Shown here piece after piece: positions 59,883 through 60,298 of a stretch of 60,298 nt of DNA (positions are counted from its first letter, which is position 1; each line of letters opens with the position of its first letter). The stretch spans positions 1-60,298 of IMG/VR virus record IMGVR_UViG_3300042549_007471. One strand, given 5' to 3'. The translations under genes and the position numbers were made by a program. The notes under the pieces are model-generated. The model was not told where the DNA came from. It worked only from the letters and a program-made list of their open reading frames with translations, and did no database searches. The stretch is from a virus.

Positions 59883-60298
59883 ATGAACCTTGATGAAATT
59901 CAAATATTATGGGAAGAAGATTCAAAGATAGACCCAGACAATCTACATCAAGAATCACTTAAAATTCCATCTTTACATTCAAAATATTATAAAATATACA
60001 ATAACATTATTCTTCTTAAAAAAATGGAGGAGAATAAATATAAAATTTTAAAAAAAGAAAAATGGTTATATTATTCAGGAAAAGCAGAACCAGAAGTATA
60101 TAAAACCAATCCATTTGACCATAAGGTTTTAAAACCAGACCTAGATAAGTATATGGATGCCGATTCTGATTTAATTAAAGTAATATCAAAAATTGAATAC
60201 TATCAGATAATGATAAGTTATTTGGATGGAATTTTAAAAACAATATTAAATAGAACTTATCAGATTAAAAATGCCATTGAATATATGAGATTTACTGC
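59883..60298 (+). CDS. uvsY: recombination mediator UvsY (partial, 3' end cut by window)
   Basis: UvsY loads the UvsX recombinase on single-stranded DNA in T4 recombination-dependent replication. The frame from ATG 59883 to the window end (138 codons) aligns well with T4 UvsY: WLYYSGKAEP (T4 RLDYYSGRGD), DADSDLIKVISKIEYYQIMI (T4 SADKDVLKVDTSLQYWGILL), LDGILKTILNRTYQIKNAIE and the last YMRFTA (T4 DMRAFEAGK). Only a few residues are missing. This marks the boundary between virion genes and replication/recombination genes. Confidence 0.9.
   Translation, partial: MNLDEIQILWEEDSKIDPDNLHQESLKIPSLHSKYYKIYNNIILLKKMEENKYKILKKEKWLYYSGKAEPEVYKTNPFDHKVLKPDLDKYMDADSDLIKVISKIEYYQIMISYLDGILKTILNRTYQIKNAIEYMRFT

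Overview
The window is a continuous piece of a T4-like cyanophage genome (a Kyanoviridae-type myovirus of Synechococcus or Prochlorococcus). Three things show this. There is a full T4-type virion block in cyanophage order: 25-6-7-8, then 13-14-15-16-17-18-19-20-67-21-22-23-3, then uvsY. There is a SpeD auxiliary metabolic gene. The small accessory proteins are of kinds familiar from cyanophages (DUF2786, DUF6011, an ArdA-like antirestriction protein). No photosynthesis gene, integrase, tRNA, CRISPR array or insertion sequence was seen. Every convincing gene is on the + strand.

Layout. (1) Positions 1-8466: about 28 small, tightly packed, mostly acidic genes, many linked by ATGA, TGATG or TAATG overlaps. 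Short runs of these genes are separated by a recurring intergenic cassette: a stem-loop, a fixed GAGCAC box, a 16-17 bp spacer and a TATAAT-like -10 box. This is probably the early host-takeover region. (2) Positions 8467-9845: the only large region with almost no genes. It holds strong inverted repeats, a leftward consensus sigma70-type promoter, one 53-codon gene whose start abuts a 17-bp hairpin arm, two exact cyanobacterial-type DnaA boxes plus a near match at 11 and 21 bp spacing, an AT-rich stretch and more than a dozen TTCGT-cored repeats. It looks like a replication-origin or regulatory hub. (3) Positions 9846-12557: two small genes, a glycosyltransferase-like gene, conserved cyanophage genes and speD. 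(4) Positions 12595-43760: very AT-rich baseplate, fibre and neck genes, including giant proteins of 2796, 1670 and 2491 residues rich in beta-structured GGxGY repeats, and a fibre cassette with tandem repeats and a polyglycine domain between gp7 and gp8. (5) Positions 43757-47173: the terminase subunits, separated by a protein that starts with a T4-style capsid-targeting peptide. (6) Positions 47463-59878: sheath, tube, portal, prohead core, protease, scaffold and major capsid protein, with three extra virion-like genes between gp67 and gp21. (7) uvsY starts at 59883 and runs off the window.

How the genes work together. The late module builds the baseplate (25, 6, 7, 8 and the large DUF4815-like protein), the neck (13, 14), the tail (15, 18, 19, 3) and the head (20, 67, 21, 22, 23), and packages DNA (16, 17). 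T4-type late promoter boxes (TATAAATA or one-base variants) precede many of these transcription units. A clear intrinsic terminator follows gp23. The strongest candidates for something new are the origin-like region at 9158-9620, the repeated early promoter cassette, the hairpin-controlled small gene at 8984, and the probable capsid-targeted zinc-ribbon protein at 44190.
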